Shown piece by piece: positions 21,802 to 32,215 of a stretch of 64,000 bases of DNA. Each line of letters starts with the position of its first letter. Positions within the stretch are counted from its first letter, which is position 1. The DNA is from Pseudomonas sp. J452 (GTDB lineage: Bacteria > Pseudomonadota > Gammaproteobacteria > Pseudomonadales > Pseudomonadaceae). Where the stretch lies: contig NZ_CP088294.1 of assembly GCF_024666525.1 (NCBI RefSeq), forward strand, positions 2,294,001 through 2,358,000, written 5' to 3'. Made by a program: the position numbers and the translations under genes. Under the pieces are notes generated by a model, which worked only from the letters and a program-made list of their open reading frames with translations, was not told where the DNA came from and ran no database searches.

Positions 21802-22734
21802 ATGCCTATCTCACGTATGACTGTTTTGCCGATTCGCTGGTTTGTTGGCGCATTTGCCCTGTTGCCTGGGCTGCTGCTGGCGGACTGCATCAACATGGTC
21901 TCTGGCGCGGGTGGCCATACATTCTGGCGGCAGGTACAGCTGGGGGCGGAGATGGCCGCGCAGCAGAACGGGCTGAACCTGCATTTTCGCGGGCCGCAGA
22001 GCGAGCGTGATCCGCAGCAGCAATTGCAGATCATCGACAAGGTATTGGAGCGGCCTTGCGCTGCGTTGATCGTGGCGCCCAGTGGCAACGAGCTGTTACC
22101 GCGACTGGCGGCGCTCAAGCAGCGCGGCGTGACCATTCTGTTTATCGATCGTGACCTGGATACTGAGGATGTTTCAGCAGTGGTCGCCACCGATAATTAT
22201 CAGGCTGGGCTGCTGGCGGGACAGCAGATGGCCCGCTTGCTCAAGGGCGAGGGGCGTGTCGCGCTGCTGCGACCCAGTTCCAGGGCGCAATCGGTTGTCG
22301 AGCGGGCCCGTGGCTTTATCCAGGGGGCGGGTGTTGGCGGTTTGCAGGTGGTTCTCGAGCGTTACTTGCCGGCCAACGAGAGTGCCGAGCGTAGCAGTCT
22401 GGCTCGGGAACTGGGTGAGCTGGATGGGGTGTTCTCGACCAGTGAAGCGGTTAGCCTGATTACCTTGGGGGCGCTGCGTCGGGCAAAAGTCAGTGGCCAA
22501 CTGGTGCATATCGGTTTCGATGCCAACCCGCAGCTGGTCGATGCGCTGCGCGATGGTCATATGGCTGGGCTGCTGATCCAGCAGCCCTATCAGATGGGCT
22601 ACCAGAGCGTGGTTCTGGCTCAGCGCCATCTGCGTGGCGAGGCCGTCGGCCCGCGTACCATTGCCTTGGCTGCAGTGTTTGTCGAGCGCAGCAATCTCGA
22701 GGAAGAACGCATCCAGCGCTTGCTGTCGCCCTGA
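21802..22734 (+). CDS. Orphan periplasmic sugar-binding-type protein
   Basis: The protein is about 310 aa with a signal peptide (WFVGAFALLPGLLLADC) and a type I periplasmic-binding fold (Peripla_BP_4): FIDRDLDTEDVSAVVATDNY and HIGFDANPQLVDALRDGHM resemble ribose/xylose binding proteins. No permease or ATPase is adjacent, so it may act as a sensor input or work with a distant transporter. The true start may be the ATG at 21802 or at 21817. Confidence 0.8.
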   Translation: MPISRMTVLPIRWFVGAFALLPGLLLADCINMVSGAGGHTFWRQVQLGAEMAAQQNGLNLHFRGPQSERDPQQQLQIIDKVLERPCAALIVAPSGNELLPRLAALKQRGVTILFIDRDLDTEDVSAVVATDNYQAGLLAGQQMARLLKGEGRVALLRPSSRAQSVVERARGFIQGAGVGGLQVVLERYLPANESAERSSLARELGELDGVFSTSEAVSLITLGALRRAKVSGQLVHIGFDANPQLVDALRDGHMAGLLIQQPYQMGYQSVVLAQRHLRGEAVGPRTIALAAVFVERSNLEEERIQRLLSP

Positions 22735-22798
22735 GCGGCGTAATCCAGCAAGCATTCAGCCATCGACTAGGCTGAGCTGAACGGGGAGGGAGGCGAAT

Positions 22799-23539
22799 AT
22801 GCGTGCATGGCTGTTGGCCTGCTGGCTGATAGGGCTGCTGTTGCCGAGCGTCGGTTCGGCCGAATTGCTGCTGCTGACCGAGGAGGCGCCACCGACCAGC
22901 TTTCGCCGCGACGGCAAGCTGGATGGCTACTCGGTAGAGGTGGTGCGCATGCTGGTGCAGCGCACCGGGCATGCCGTGCACATGGAGTTGCTGCCCTGGA
23001 CCCGTGGCTACCACCTGGTCAAGACCGAGCCCGATACCGCCTTGTTCTCCATGGTGCGGACCGAGGAGCGCGAACCGCTGTTCCAGTGGGTGGGGCCGAT
23101 CCTGCAGGGCTCCACGCGCTTCTATTCGCTGAAATCCAGCAACCTGCGCATCGACACCCTGGAGGATGCGGCAAACAGTGGCCCCTTGGCCTTGCCCAAG
23201 CAGTGGTACACCTTCGAGACCTTGCAGCGTATGGGCTTCACCAATCTCTACGGCGTGCCGAGCTCCAAGCAGATGGTGACCATGCTCAAGCACGGCCGGG
23301 TCAAGCTGATCGCCACCGAGGATGTAACCCTGCGCGAGGAGCTGGCGACCGGTGGCCTGCGTCCGGAGGACGTGCAGGCGCACCTGTCGTTGATGCAGTC
23401 GGACTACTACATCGCCTTCTCCAAGAAGACCGACGCGACGCTGGTAGCCAAATGGCAGGGCGAACTCGATGGCATGCGCCGCGATGGCAGTCTGCGGCAG
23501 ATCTTTACCCGCTGGTTTCCCCTCGCCAGTCAGCGCTGA
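22799..23539 (+). CDS. Amino-acid-type substrate-binding protein (SBP_bac_3), orphan
   Basis: This 246-aa protein has a signal peptide cleaved near VGSA (about 21) and an SBP family 3 fold: LTEEAPPTSFRRDGKLDGYS followed by VEVVRMLVQRTG. The class binds amino acids or related polar compounds; here no ABC transporter genes adjoin. The 295 bp after it, up to the GspF/PilC-like gene, shows no gene or clear signal. Confidence 0.85.
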   Translation: MRAWLLACWLIGLLLPSVGSAELLLLTEEAPPTSFRRDGKLDGYSVEVVRMLVQRTGHAVHMELLPWTRGYHLVKTEPDTALFSMVRTEEREPLFQWVGPILQGSTRFYSLKSSNLRIDTLEDAANSGPLALPKQWYTFETLQRMGFTNLYGVPSSKQMVTMLKHGRVKLIATEDVTLREELATGGLRPEDVQAHLSLMQSDYYIAFSKKTDATLVAKWQGELDGMRRDGSLRQIFTRWFPLASQR

Positions 23540-23834
23540 GGCACTCCGGCTCTGGGCGTGCGCTACTCGTGTGGTCTTGGTATCGATATAGGCACAGGCG
23601 CTGATCAGGCGTAGTGCCTCCTGAACAGGTCGGCAGCGAGACTGCGTAATAGTTAGGTGTGGGCAGAGGGCGGGCGTGTGCCTTAATTTCCTCTAATGGC
23701 GTGACAATAAATGCGAGATCTACGCAATGGCACGGATCGCCATTTGATGGGCTCGATGCGCGGTTAAACTGCGGCACCTGTAGGGCGGAAAATTGATCGC
23801 ATGGCCGCCTGTAATACCTGTCGTGGAGTTGTCG

Positions 23835-24833
23835 ATGCCTGCGAAATCCGTTGTGCCTGTGTGCCTGGCCGACCGCGCCATCCTGTTCGCCCAGCTGGCG
23901 GCCATGGAAAAGGCCGGGCTGCCGGCGGACCGTGCGCTGGCCACCGTGCAGTTGCCGGGCGGCGGACAGAAACGGGTCGATGCCATGCTGCGCTTGCTGA
24001 CCCAGGGGCGTGATCTGGCGGCTGCCGGGCAGAAGTCCGGCCTGTTCACTCCACTGGAGGTGACCCTGCTCCAGGCCGCGCAGAGTGCCGGCAGTCCGGC
24101 GCGGGTGTATGAGCGCCTGGCTGCGCACTACGCGCACAAGGTCACCCAGGCCAAGGCCCTGCAGTCGCGCCTGCTGCTGCCGGCGGCGGTGCTGGTGCTG
24201 GCCCTGCTGATCCAGCCCTTGCCCAGCCTGGTGGCTGGCAGTCTGAGCCTGTTCGGCTATCTGTGGGGTGTGCTCCAGCCGCTATTGATCCTGGCGGCTC
24301 TGGTTCTGTGCGGGCGTCAGTTGCTGCTGCGCCTGGAGCGGCCGGCGGCGTTGCGGGCCGGCGCGTTGGATGCCTGGTTGTTGCGTGTGCCGCTGTTCGG
24401 CCAGGCCCACGCGCGACGCAATGCGCGGGATTTCTTCGAAAGCCTGGGGCTGATGCTGGAAGCCGGTCTGCCGATGTTCGAGGCCTTGCCCAAGGCCTGC
24501 GCGACCCTGAGCAACAGCCAGTTACGCCGCGATTTCCTCGCCCTGCAGCAGCGCGTGCAGGCTGGCGCGCCGCTGGCCCAGGCCATCCTGCCGCTGGATT
24601 TTCCCGGCAAGCCGCAACTGGCCAGCCTGATTCGTACTGGTGAGGCCAGCGGTACCTTGCCGGCAACTTTGCTCGCTTATGCCGCCCGTGAGTCGCTGGC
24701 GCTGGCCGATTTCCAGGAGCAGCTGGCGACCTGGTTACCGCGCCTGGTGTATGTCGCCGTGGCTTTGTGGATCGCCTATGGCCTGCTGACCGGTGCTGGC
24801 ATTGGCCCACGACTGCCGGCAGAGCTGGGCTGA
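23835..24833 (+). CDS. Orphan type II secretion / type IV pilus F-family membrane protein
   Basis: The 332-aa protein contains two T2SF (GspF/PilC) domains. The first begins LADRAILFAQLAAMEKAGLP and the second RNARDFFESLGLMLEAGLP, with family-typical TGEASGTLPATL near the C-terminus. Membrane segments lie at about residues 115-160 and 305-325. PilC/GspF anchor assembly ATPases in the inner membrane. No ATPase, pilin or secretin gene is nearby, so function is open. It is shorter than PilC (about 400 aa), lacking the N-terminal arm. Confidence 0.82.
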   Translation: MPAKSVVPVCLADRAILFAQLAAMEKAGLPADRALATVQLPGGGQKRVDAMLRLLTQGRDLAAAGQKSGLFTPLEVTLLQAAQSAGSPARVYERLAAHYAHKVTQAKALQSRLLLPAAVLVLALLIQPLPSLVAGSLSLFGYLWGVLQPLLILAALVLCGRQLLLRLERPAALRAGALDAWLLRVPLFGQAHARRNARDFFESLGLMLEAGLPMFEALPKACATLSNSQLRRDFLALQQRVQAGAPLAQAILPLDFPGKPQLASLIRTGEASGTLPATLLAYAARESLALADFQEQLATWLPRLVYVAVALWIAYGLLTGAGIGPRLPAELG

Positions 24834-24911
24834 CGGGTCGCGAGGCAAGCCAGAAGTGCGACGGGCTGTCATCCGTCGCTGAAAGCTGGCTGCAAGGCTA
24901 ATCGGTGTATA

Positions 24912-24926
24912 TGTAGTTTTACTACA
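24912..24926. promoter_or_regulatory. TGTAG-N5-CTACA palindrome, copy 1
   Basis: Perfect palindrome TGTAG-TTTTA-CTACA, flanked by A/T to give ATGTAG...CTACAT. It lies 81 bp upstream of the oxaloacetate decarboxylase start in an AT-rich stretch. Likely an operator for an unidentified regulator. Confidence 0.6.
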
Positions 24927-24936
24927 TGACTGCTTT

Positions 24937-24951
24937 TGTAGTTTTGCTACA
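24937..24951. promoter_or_regulatory. TGTAG-N5-CTACA palindrome, copy 2
   Basis: TGTAG-TTTTG-CTACA, 25 bp downstream of copy 1 measured start to start, i.e. somewhat over two helical turns; 41 bp upstream of the start codon. Confidence 0.6.
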
Positions 24952-24992
24952 TAATTGATCGAACCTGACAGACCAAGACGACAGTGCATCCC

Positions 24993-25856
24993 ATGCAAAG
25001 ATCCTCGCATCACGACCTTCGCGCGCAGTTTCGCGCGCTTCTCGCCTCGAACGCCTGCTATCACACCGCTTCGGTGTTCGATCCCATGTCTGCACGGATC
25101 GCCGCCGATCTCGGTTTCGAGGTGGGTATCCTGGGCGGTTCTGTAGCTTCACTACAAGTTCTGGCGGCACCGGACTTTGCCCTGATCAGCCTCAGCGAAT
25201 TCGTCGAGCAGGCCACTCGCATCGGCCGGGTCGCCCGCCTGCCGGTCATCGCCGACGCCGACCACGGCTATGGCAACGCGCTCAACGTGATGCGCACGGT
25301 GGTCGAGCTGGAGCGTGCCGGCATCGCCGCCCTGACCCTGGAAGATACCCTGTTGCCGGCCCAGTTCGGGCGCAAGTCCACCGACCTGATCGGGGTCGAC
25401 GAGGGCGTCGGCAAGATCCGCGCGGCGCTGGAGGCGCGGGTCGATCCCGATCTGGCCATCATCGCCCGCACCCATGCCGGCGTGCTCGATGTCGACGAGG
25501 TGATCCGCCGCACCCTGGCCTACCAGGCCGCTGGCGCCGATGCCATCTGCATGGTCGGTATTCGTGATTTCAGCCACCTGGAACAGATCGCGCAGAACCT
25601 CAGCGTGCCACTGATGCTGGTTAGCTACGGCAATCCGCTGCTGCGCGACGATGCGCGCCTGGCCAGCCTTGGCGTGCGTATCGTGGTCGACGGCCACGCA
25701 GCCTACTTCGCCGCGATCAAGGCCACCTACGACTGCCTGCGCGAGCAGCGTGGCATCGCCGCTAGCGACCTGAATGCCACCGAACTGACGCACAAGTACA
25801 CCCAGCCCGAGGACTACTTTGTCTGGGCGCGTGAATACATGGATGTGCAGGAGTAG
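24993..25856 (+). CDS. Oxaloacetate decarboxylase, PEP mutase/isocitrate lyase superfamily
   Basis: The 287-aa protein closely resembles P. aeruginosa PA4872, a structurally characterised oxaloacetate decarboxylase of the PEP mutase/isocitrate lyase superfamily that makes pyruvate and CO2. Diagnostic segments are [37 protein letters not shown] and [14 protein letters not shown] (Mg-binding acidic residues). I chose ATG 24993, giving the same length as I recall for PA4872; a GTG 9 bp upstream is possible. It has two palindromic operator-like boxes upstream and a third inside the gene. Confidence 0.92.
   Translation: MQRSSHHDLRAQFRALLASNACYHTASVFDPMSARIAADLGFEVGILGGSVASLQVLAAPDFALISLSEFVEQATRIGRVARLPVIADADHGYGNALNVMRTVVELERAGIAALTLEDTLLPAQFGRKSTDLIGVDEGVGKIRAALEARVDPDLAIIARTHAGVLDVDEVIRRTLAYQAAGADAICMVGIRDFSHLEQIAQNLSVPLMLVSYGNPLLRDDARLASLGVRIVVDGHAAYFAAIKATYDCLREQRGIAASDLNATELTHKYTQPEDYFVWAREYMDVQE
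25142..25156. promoter_or_regulatory. TGTAG-N5-CTACA palindrome, copy 3, inside the coding sequence
   Basis: TGTAG-CTTCA-CTACA lies 230 bp downstream of copy 1, at codons 50-55 (around SVASLQV) of the oxaloacetate decarboxylase gene. The codons used (TCT GTA GCT TCA CTA CAA GTT) look unusual for this GC-rich gene, suggesting the DNA sequence itself is constrained. Confidence 0.55.
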
Positions 25857-25930
25857 ACGGACAGCACTGGTAAAAAGCGGCCGGCCTGCGCATAACTGTG
25901 CGTAGACGTTAGCGAAACGCGGAGGTTGCC

Positions 25931-26197
25931 ATGGCCGGTGGCTGGACCAACGACGGCGCGGTGCAGGAACAGATCGACAGCAGCATCGAGGACGCCGTCC
26001 AGCGTGCCCGCAGCCAGCTGCCGCGCGGCGCCAGCCTGACGCACTGCGAGGAGTGCGATGCGGCCATTCCCGAGGCTCGCCGCCAGGCCGTGCCCGGTGT
26101 GCGCCTGTGCGTGCCATGCCAGTCGCAACACGACCAGGAACAGGCACAGTTCAGCGGCTACAACCGCCGCGGCAGCAAGGACAGCCAGCTGCGCTAA
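25931..26197 (+). CDS. ybiI: YbiI-like DksA/TraR C4 zinc-finger protein
   Basis: The 88-aa protein begins MAGGWTNDGAVQEQIDSSIE, carries a four-cysteine zinc finger (CEECDAAIP then VRLCVPCQ) and ends YNRRGSKDSQLR, matching E. coli YbiI along its length. It is in the DksA/TraR superfamily but lacks the long coiled-coil with acidic tip needed to enter the RNA polymerase channel as DksA does. Its role is unknown. Confidence 0.9.
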   Translation: MAGGWTNDGAVQEQIDSSIEDAVQRARSQLPRGASLTHCEECDAAIPEARRQAVPGVRLCVPCQSQHDQEQAQFSGYNRRGSKDSQLR

Positions 26198-26222
26198 GTG
26201 CGCGTCCCTGGAGGCTGCGCAC

Positions 26223-26252
26223 AAAAAAGGGAGGCCCATGGCCTCCCCTTTT
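26223..26252. terminator. Bidirectional terminator, ybiI / bamD
   Basis: A6-GGGAGGCC-CAT-GGCCTCCC-T4 stem between convergent genes. Confidence 0.88.
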
Positions 26253-26267
26253 ATGCTGCGCTGGCGA

Positions 26268-27287
26268 TCAGTCGAATACGCCAAAGGTCATGTAGCTGAA
26301 CCAGGAGCGGTCATCAGCACTGTCTTGCGCTTCTTCCTGCTGTTCTTCTGCTTCGTCCTGATTTTCCGGCTGCAGTTCGTCCGGGATCTGCTCTTCGGCG
26401 TCTTCGTACTGGCGGATCACGTCCTGGCTGGCGCGGGTTTCGCCCGGTGGCAGGGGCGTGTCGGTCTCGATCAGGCCGAGGGTGGCCTTGGCCAGCCAGG
26501 AGCGGTTGTCGGCTTCTTCTTCGCGCGGCACGAAGTTGCCATCCACCAGGCTCGGGTGGTCCGGGTAGTTCAGCTTCAGGGTTTCCAGGCTGGTGGCGGC
26601 CAGGTCGTTCATTTCCAGGCGCTGGTAGGCTTCGGTCATCACCGCCAGGCCGTCACCGACAGCCGGGGTTTCCTGGAAGTTTTCCACTACATAACGGCCG
26701 CGGTTGGCGGCGGCGACATAGGCCTGACGGGTCAGGTAGTAGTGGGCGGCGTGAATTTCATAGGCGGCCAGCAGGTTGCGCAGGTAGACCATGCGCGCCT
26801 TGGCGTCCGGAGCGTAGCGGCTGTTGGGGAAGCGGCTGGTGAGCTGGGCAAACTCGTTGAACGAGTCACGCGCCGCGCCCGGGTCGCGCTTGGTCATGTC
26901 CAGCGGCAGGAAGCGCGCCAGCAGGCCACGGTCCTGGTCGAACGAGGCCAGGCCTTTCAGGTAGTAGGCGTAGTCGACGTTGGCATGCTGCGGGTGCAGA
27001 CGGATGAAACGCTCGGCGGCGGACTTGGCGGCCTCCGGCTCAGCGCTCTTGTAATAGGCATAGATCAGTTCAAGCTGGGCCTGCTCGGCATAGCGGCCGA
27101 ACGGGTAGCGCGACTCCAGGGCTTTCAGCTTGGCCGTGGCGATGCTGTAGCTGCCATTGTTCAGGTCATCCTGAGCCTGCTGATAGAGCTCTGTTTCACT
27201 CAGGTTTTCATCCACTTCCGGCTTGTTGGAAGAGCACGCGGCGGTGATGGCGAGCATGGCGATCAGCAGCAGGTGTTTCACTTGCAT
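26268..27287 (-). CDS. bamD: BamD, outer membrane protein assembly lipoprotein
   Basis: The 339-aa lipoprotein has lipobox ITAAC (Cys18) and TPR-like repeats ([40 protein letters not shown]). BamD is the essential partner of BamA that recognises outer-membrane protein signals. The acidic, glutamate/glutamine-rich C-terminus ([20 protein letters not shown]) makes it longer than the E. coli protein (about 245 aa), as in other pseudomonads. It is divergent from rluD across 147 bp. Confidence 0.96.
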   Translation of the reverse strand: MQVKHLLLIAMLAITAACSSNKPEVDENLSETELYQQAQDDLNNGSYSIATAKLKALESRYPFGRYAEQAQLELIYAYYKSAEPEAAKSAAERFIRLHPQHANVDYAYYLKGLASFDQDRGLLARFLPLDMTKRDPGAARDSFNEFAQLTSRFPNSRYAPDAKARMVYLRNLLAAYEIHAAHYYLTRQAYVAAANRGRYVVENFQETPAVGDGLAVMTEAYQRLEMNDLAATSLETLKLNYPDHPSLVDGNFVPREEEADNRSWLAKATLGLIETDTPLPPGETRASQDVIRQYEDAEEQIPDELQPENQDEAEEQQEEAQDSADDRSWFSYMTFGVFD

Positions 27288-27434
27288 GGCGGCTTGCGTC
27301 CCTGTGACGGCCGGCTGTCTTGGCCTGGACCGTCCTGTTATGATGAGCGCCCCGGTTCAGCCGGGACAAAGACGCCGTATTTAACCACAGCGTGCAGCCG
27401 AAACCAAAAGCTGCACCTCCCTCCGCAGTAGCCC

Positions 27435-28406
27435 ATGTCCGAAGACGCCGTTCAGCTCATCCAACTCTCCGCCGAGGTGCCGTCCGCACTGGGTGGTCAA
27501 CGCCTCGATCAGGTCGCCGCCCAGCTGTTCGACGAATACTCGCGTTCGCGCCTGTCGACCTGGATCAAGGATGGCCGCCTGACCGTCGACGGCGCCGTAG
27601 TGCGCCCGCGTGACATCGTCCACGGCGGCGCCGTGCTGGCCCTGGAGGCCGAGCAGGAAGCCCAGGGCGAGTGGATCGCCCAGGACATCGCGCTGAACAT
27701 CGTCTACGAGGACGAGCACCTGCTGGTGATCGACAAGCCGGCCGGCCTGGTGGTGCACCCGGCTGCCGGTCACGCCGATGGCACCCTGCTCAACGCCTTG
27801 CTGCACCATGTGCCGGACATCATCAACGTGCCGCGCGCCGGCATTGTCCACCGCCTGGACAAGGACACCACCGGCCTGATGGTGGTTGCCAAGACCCTGC
27901 AGGCGCAGACCAGGCTGGTCGACCAGATGCAGAAGCGCACGGTCAGCCGTATCTATGAATGCATCGTGATCGGCGTGATCACTTCCGGCGGCAAGATCGA
28001 CGCACCGATTGGCCGCAGCTCGGCCAACCGCCAGCGCATGGCGGTAATCGACGGCGGCAAGCCGGCAGTTACCCATTACCGTGTGCTCGAGCGTTTCCGC
28101 TCGCACACCCATGTGCGGGTCAAGCTGGAAACCGGGCGTACTCACCAGATCCGCGTGCACATGACCCACGTCGGCTACCCGCTGGTCGGTGACCCGCTGT
28201 ACGCCGGGCGCTTCCGTATCCCGCCGGCCGCCAGTCCGACTCTGGTGCAGACGCTCAAGGAGTTCCCGCGCCAGGCCCTGCATGCGCGTTTCCTCGAACT
28301 GAGCCACCCGATCACCGGGCAGCGCATGAAGTGGGAATCGGCACTGCCCGATGACCTGGTGTGGATGCTTAGCCTGCTGCGCCAGGACAACGAATCCTTC
28401 GTCTGA
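27435..28406 (+). CDS. rluD: RluD, 23S rRNA pseudouridine synthase
   Basis: The 323-aa enzyme has an N-terminal S4 RNA-binding domain (about 15-75) and a RluA-type catalytic domain with the catalytic Asp142 in IVHRLDKDTTGLM. RluD modifies helix 69 of 23S rRNA (positions 1911, 1915, 1917 in E. coli). Its stop overlaps the pgeF start by one base. The bamD / rluD-pgeF-clpB order is standard in Pseudomonas. Confidence 0.96.
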   Translation: MSEDAVQLIQLSAEVPSALGGQRLDQVAAQLFDEYSRSRLSTWIKDGRLTVDGAVVRPRDIVHGGAVLALEAEQEAQGEWIAQDIALNIVYEDEHLLVIDKPAGLVVHPAAGHADGTLLNALLHHVPDIINVPRAGIVHRLDKDTTGLMVVAKTLQAQTRLVDQMQKRTVSRIYECIVIGVITSGGKIDAPIGRSSANRQRMAVIDGGKPAVTHYRVLERFRSHTHVRVKLETGRTHQIRVHMTHVGYPLVGDPLYAGRFRIPPAASPTLVQTLKEFPRQALHARFLELSHPITGQRMKWESALPDDLVWMLSLLRQDNESFV

Positions 28407-29134
28407 TGAGTACTCACTGGCTGACGCCTGACTGGCCAGCGCCTGTCCATGTGCGGGCCTGCGTTACCACCCGTGCGGAGGGTGTCAGCCAGGCGCCGTT
28501 CGACAGCCTCAACCTCGGCGACCATGTCGAGGATGATCCGCAGGCCGTGGCCCTCAATCGCCAGATACTTACCTCCGCCTTGCACTGCCGGCCGGCCTGG
28601 CTGCGCCAGGTGCATGGCGTGCAGGTAGTCGAGGCCGATCCGGCTCAGGTGGCCGAGGCCGATGCCAGCTGGAGCGCCACGCCCGGCATCGCCAGTGCCG
28701 TATTGACTGCCGATTGTCTGCCCGCGCTGTTCTGCGATCGCGCCGGTACCCGTGTGGCGGCGGCCCATGCTGGCTGGCGCGGGCTGGCCGGTGGCGTGCT
28801 GGAGGCGACCCTGGATGCCCTGGCCCTGCCGCCCGATGAGGTGCTGGTGTGGCTCGGCCCGGCCATCGGCCCGCAGGTCTTCGAGGTTGGGGCGGAAGTG
28901 CGTGAGGCCTTCCTGGCCAGTCATGCAGAGGTTGTCCAGGCCTTTATCCCCAGCGTCAACGCCGGCAAGTACCTGGCCGACATCTACCAGCTGGCGCGCA
29001 TCCGCCTGGCCGCTCGCGGTGTCAATGCCGTGTACGGCGGCGGCTTGTGCACCGTCAGCGATCAACGCTTCTATTCCTACCGCCGCGCCGCCCGCACCGG
29101 GCGCTTCGCTTCGCTGATCTGGCTCGCCGACTGA
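28406..29134 (+). CDS. pgeF: PgeF/YfiH, peptidoglycan editing factor (laccase-fold)
   Basis: The 242-aa protein has the conserved metal-binding His-Cys-His set: His70 (RQVHGVQVVEAD), Cys104 (TADCLPALF) and His121 (AAHAGWRGL). The family was first described as polyphenol oxidase, then as purine nucleosidase/adenosine deaminase, and in E. coli as PgeF, which removes misincorporated residues from peptidoglycan precursors. It is translationally coupled to rluD. Confidence 0.94.
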   Translation: MSTHWLTPDWPAPVHVRACVTTRAEGVSQAPFDSLNLGDHVEDDPQAVALNRQILTSALHCRPAWLRQVHGVQVVEADPAQVAEADASWSATPGIASAVLTADCLPALFCDRAGTRVAAAHAGWRGLAGGVLEATLDALALPPDEVLVWLGPAIGPQVFEVGAEVREAFLASHAEVVQAFIPSVNAGKYLADIYQLARIRLAARGVNAVYGGGLCTVSDQRFYSYRRAARTGRFASLIWLAD

Positions 29135-29154
29135 CCTGCATCAAGGTCGTCACG

Positions 29155-29182
29155 CTTGAATCGCGGAAAACTGTCCTCATCT
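29155..29182 (+). promoter_or_regulatory. Sigma-32 (RpoH) heat-shock promoter of clpB
   Basis: CTTGAA is followed after 14 bp by CCTCATCT, matching the RpoH consensus CTTGAA-N13-15-CCCCATNT at all but one fixed position. It lies about 80 bp upstream of clpB. Confidence 0.85.
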
Positions 29183-29261
29183 AGTATCCATCTCGGCGGG
29201 CTTTTCGTTTCTGGGGCGCTCATCGCCTCGGCCCGCCTTCTAAAAGGAAGGACGAACCTCC

Positions 29262-31826
<2,565 letters not shown>

Positions 31827-31843
31827 GTTGCTCGGCGCATAAC

Positions 31844-31870
31844 AAAAAGCCCCGCATTGCGGGGCTTTTT
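31844..31870. terminator. Terminator between clpB and the PilZ gene
   Basis: A5-GCCCCGC-ATT-GCGGGGC-T5 hairpin between convergent genes, usable in both directions. Confidence 0.9.
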
Positions 31871-31882
31871 CATGGGCGCTGT

Positions 31883-32215
31883 TCAGATGTGCTGCAACAC
31901 GACTTCCAAGGCTTCGGCCTGATCATCGGCCAGGTCGATGATGTGAAAACCGCTCCAGCCGTGCTGGCCGTTGGCGCCTGGGCGGCTCCACAGGCAGTCG
32001 GCACCCAGGCGGATCTCGTGGATATCGCCGAGGGGCGCGCCGAGTACCAGGCGGCATTCCCACACGGAGTCGGCCTCCAGCGGCATGTCGCTGACCAGCA
32101 TGAAGCCGTCGGCGGATAGGTCGACGACACGTCCCAGGCGTGTGCCCGAGTGGAGGTCGAGCACTTCCAGGCTCAGTTCGGTGGTGTGGCGGCTGTGCTG
32201 GCGACGATCGTCCAT
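31883..32215 (-). CDS. PilZ-domain protein
   Basis: The 110-aa protein is essentially one PilZ domain. It opens with DDRRQHSRHTTELSLEVLD, which provides the RxxxR-type arginines of a c-di-GMP site (R4-R5-x-x-x-R9), and has DLSADGFMLVSD in place of the consensus D/NxSxxG (DLSADG fits). It therefore looks competent for c-di-GMP binding. Its ATG is directly adjacent to the stop of the DUF1631 gene, so the two are co-transcribed and may act together. Confidence 0.85.
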   Translation of the reverse strand: MDDRRQHSRHTTELSLEVLDLHSGTRLGRVVDLSADGFMLVSDMPLEADSVWECRLVLGAPLGDIHEIRLGADCLWSRPGANGQHGWSGFHIIDLADDQAEALEVVLQHI

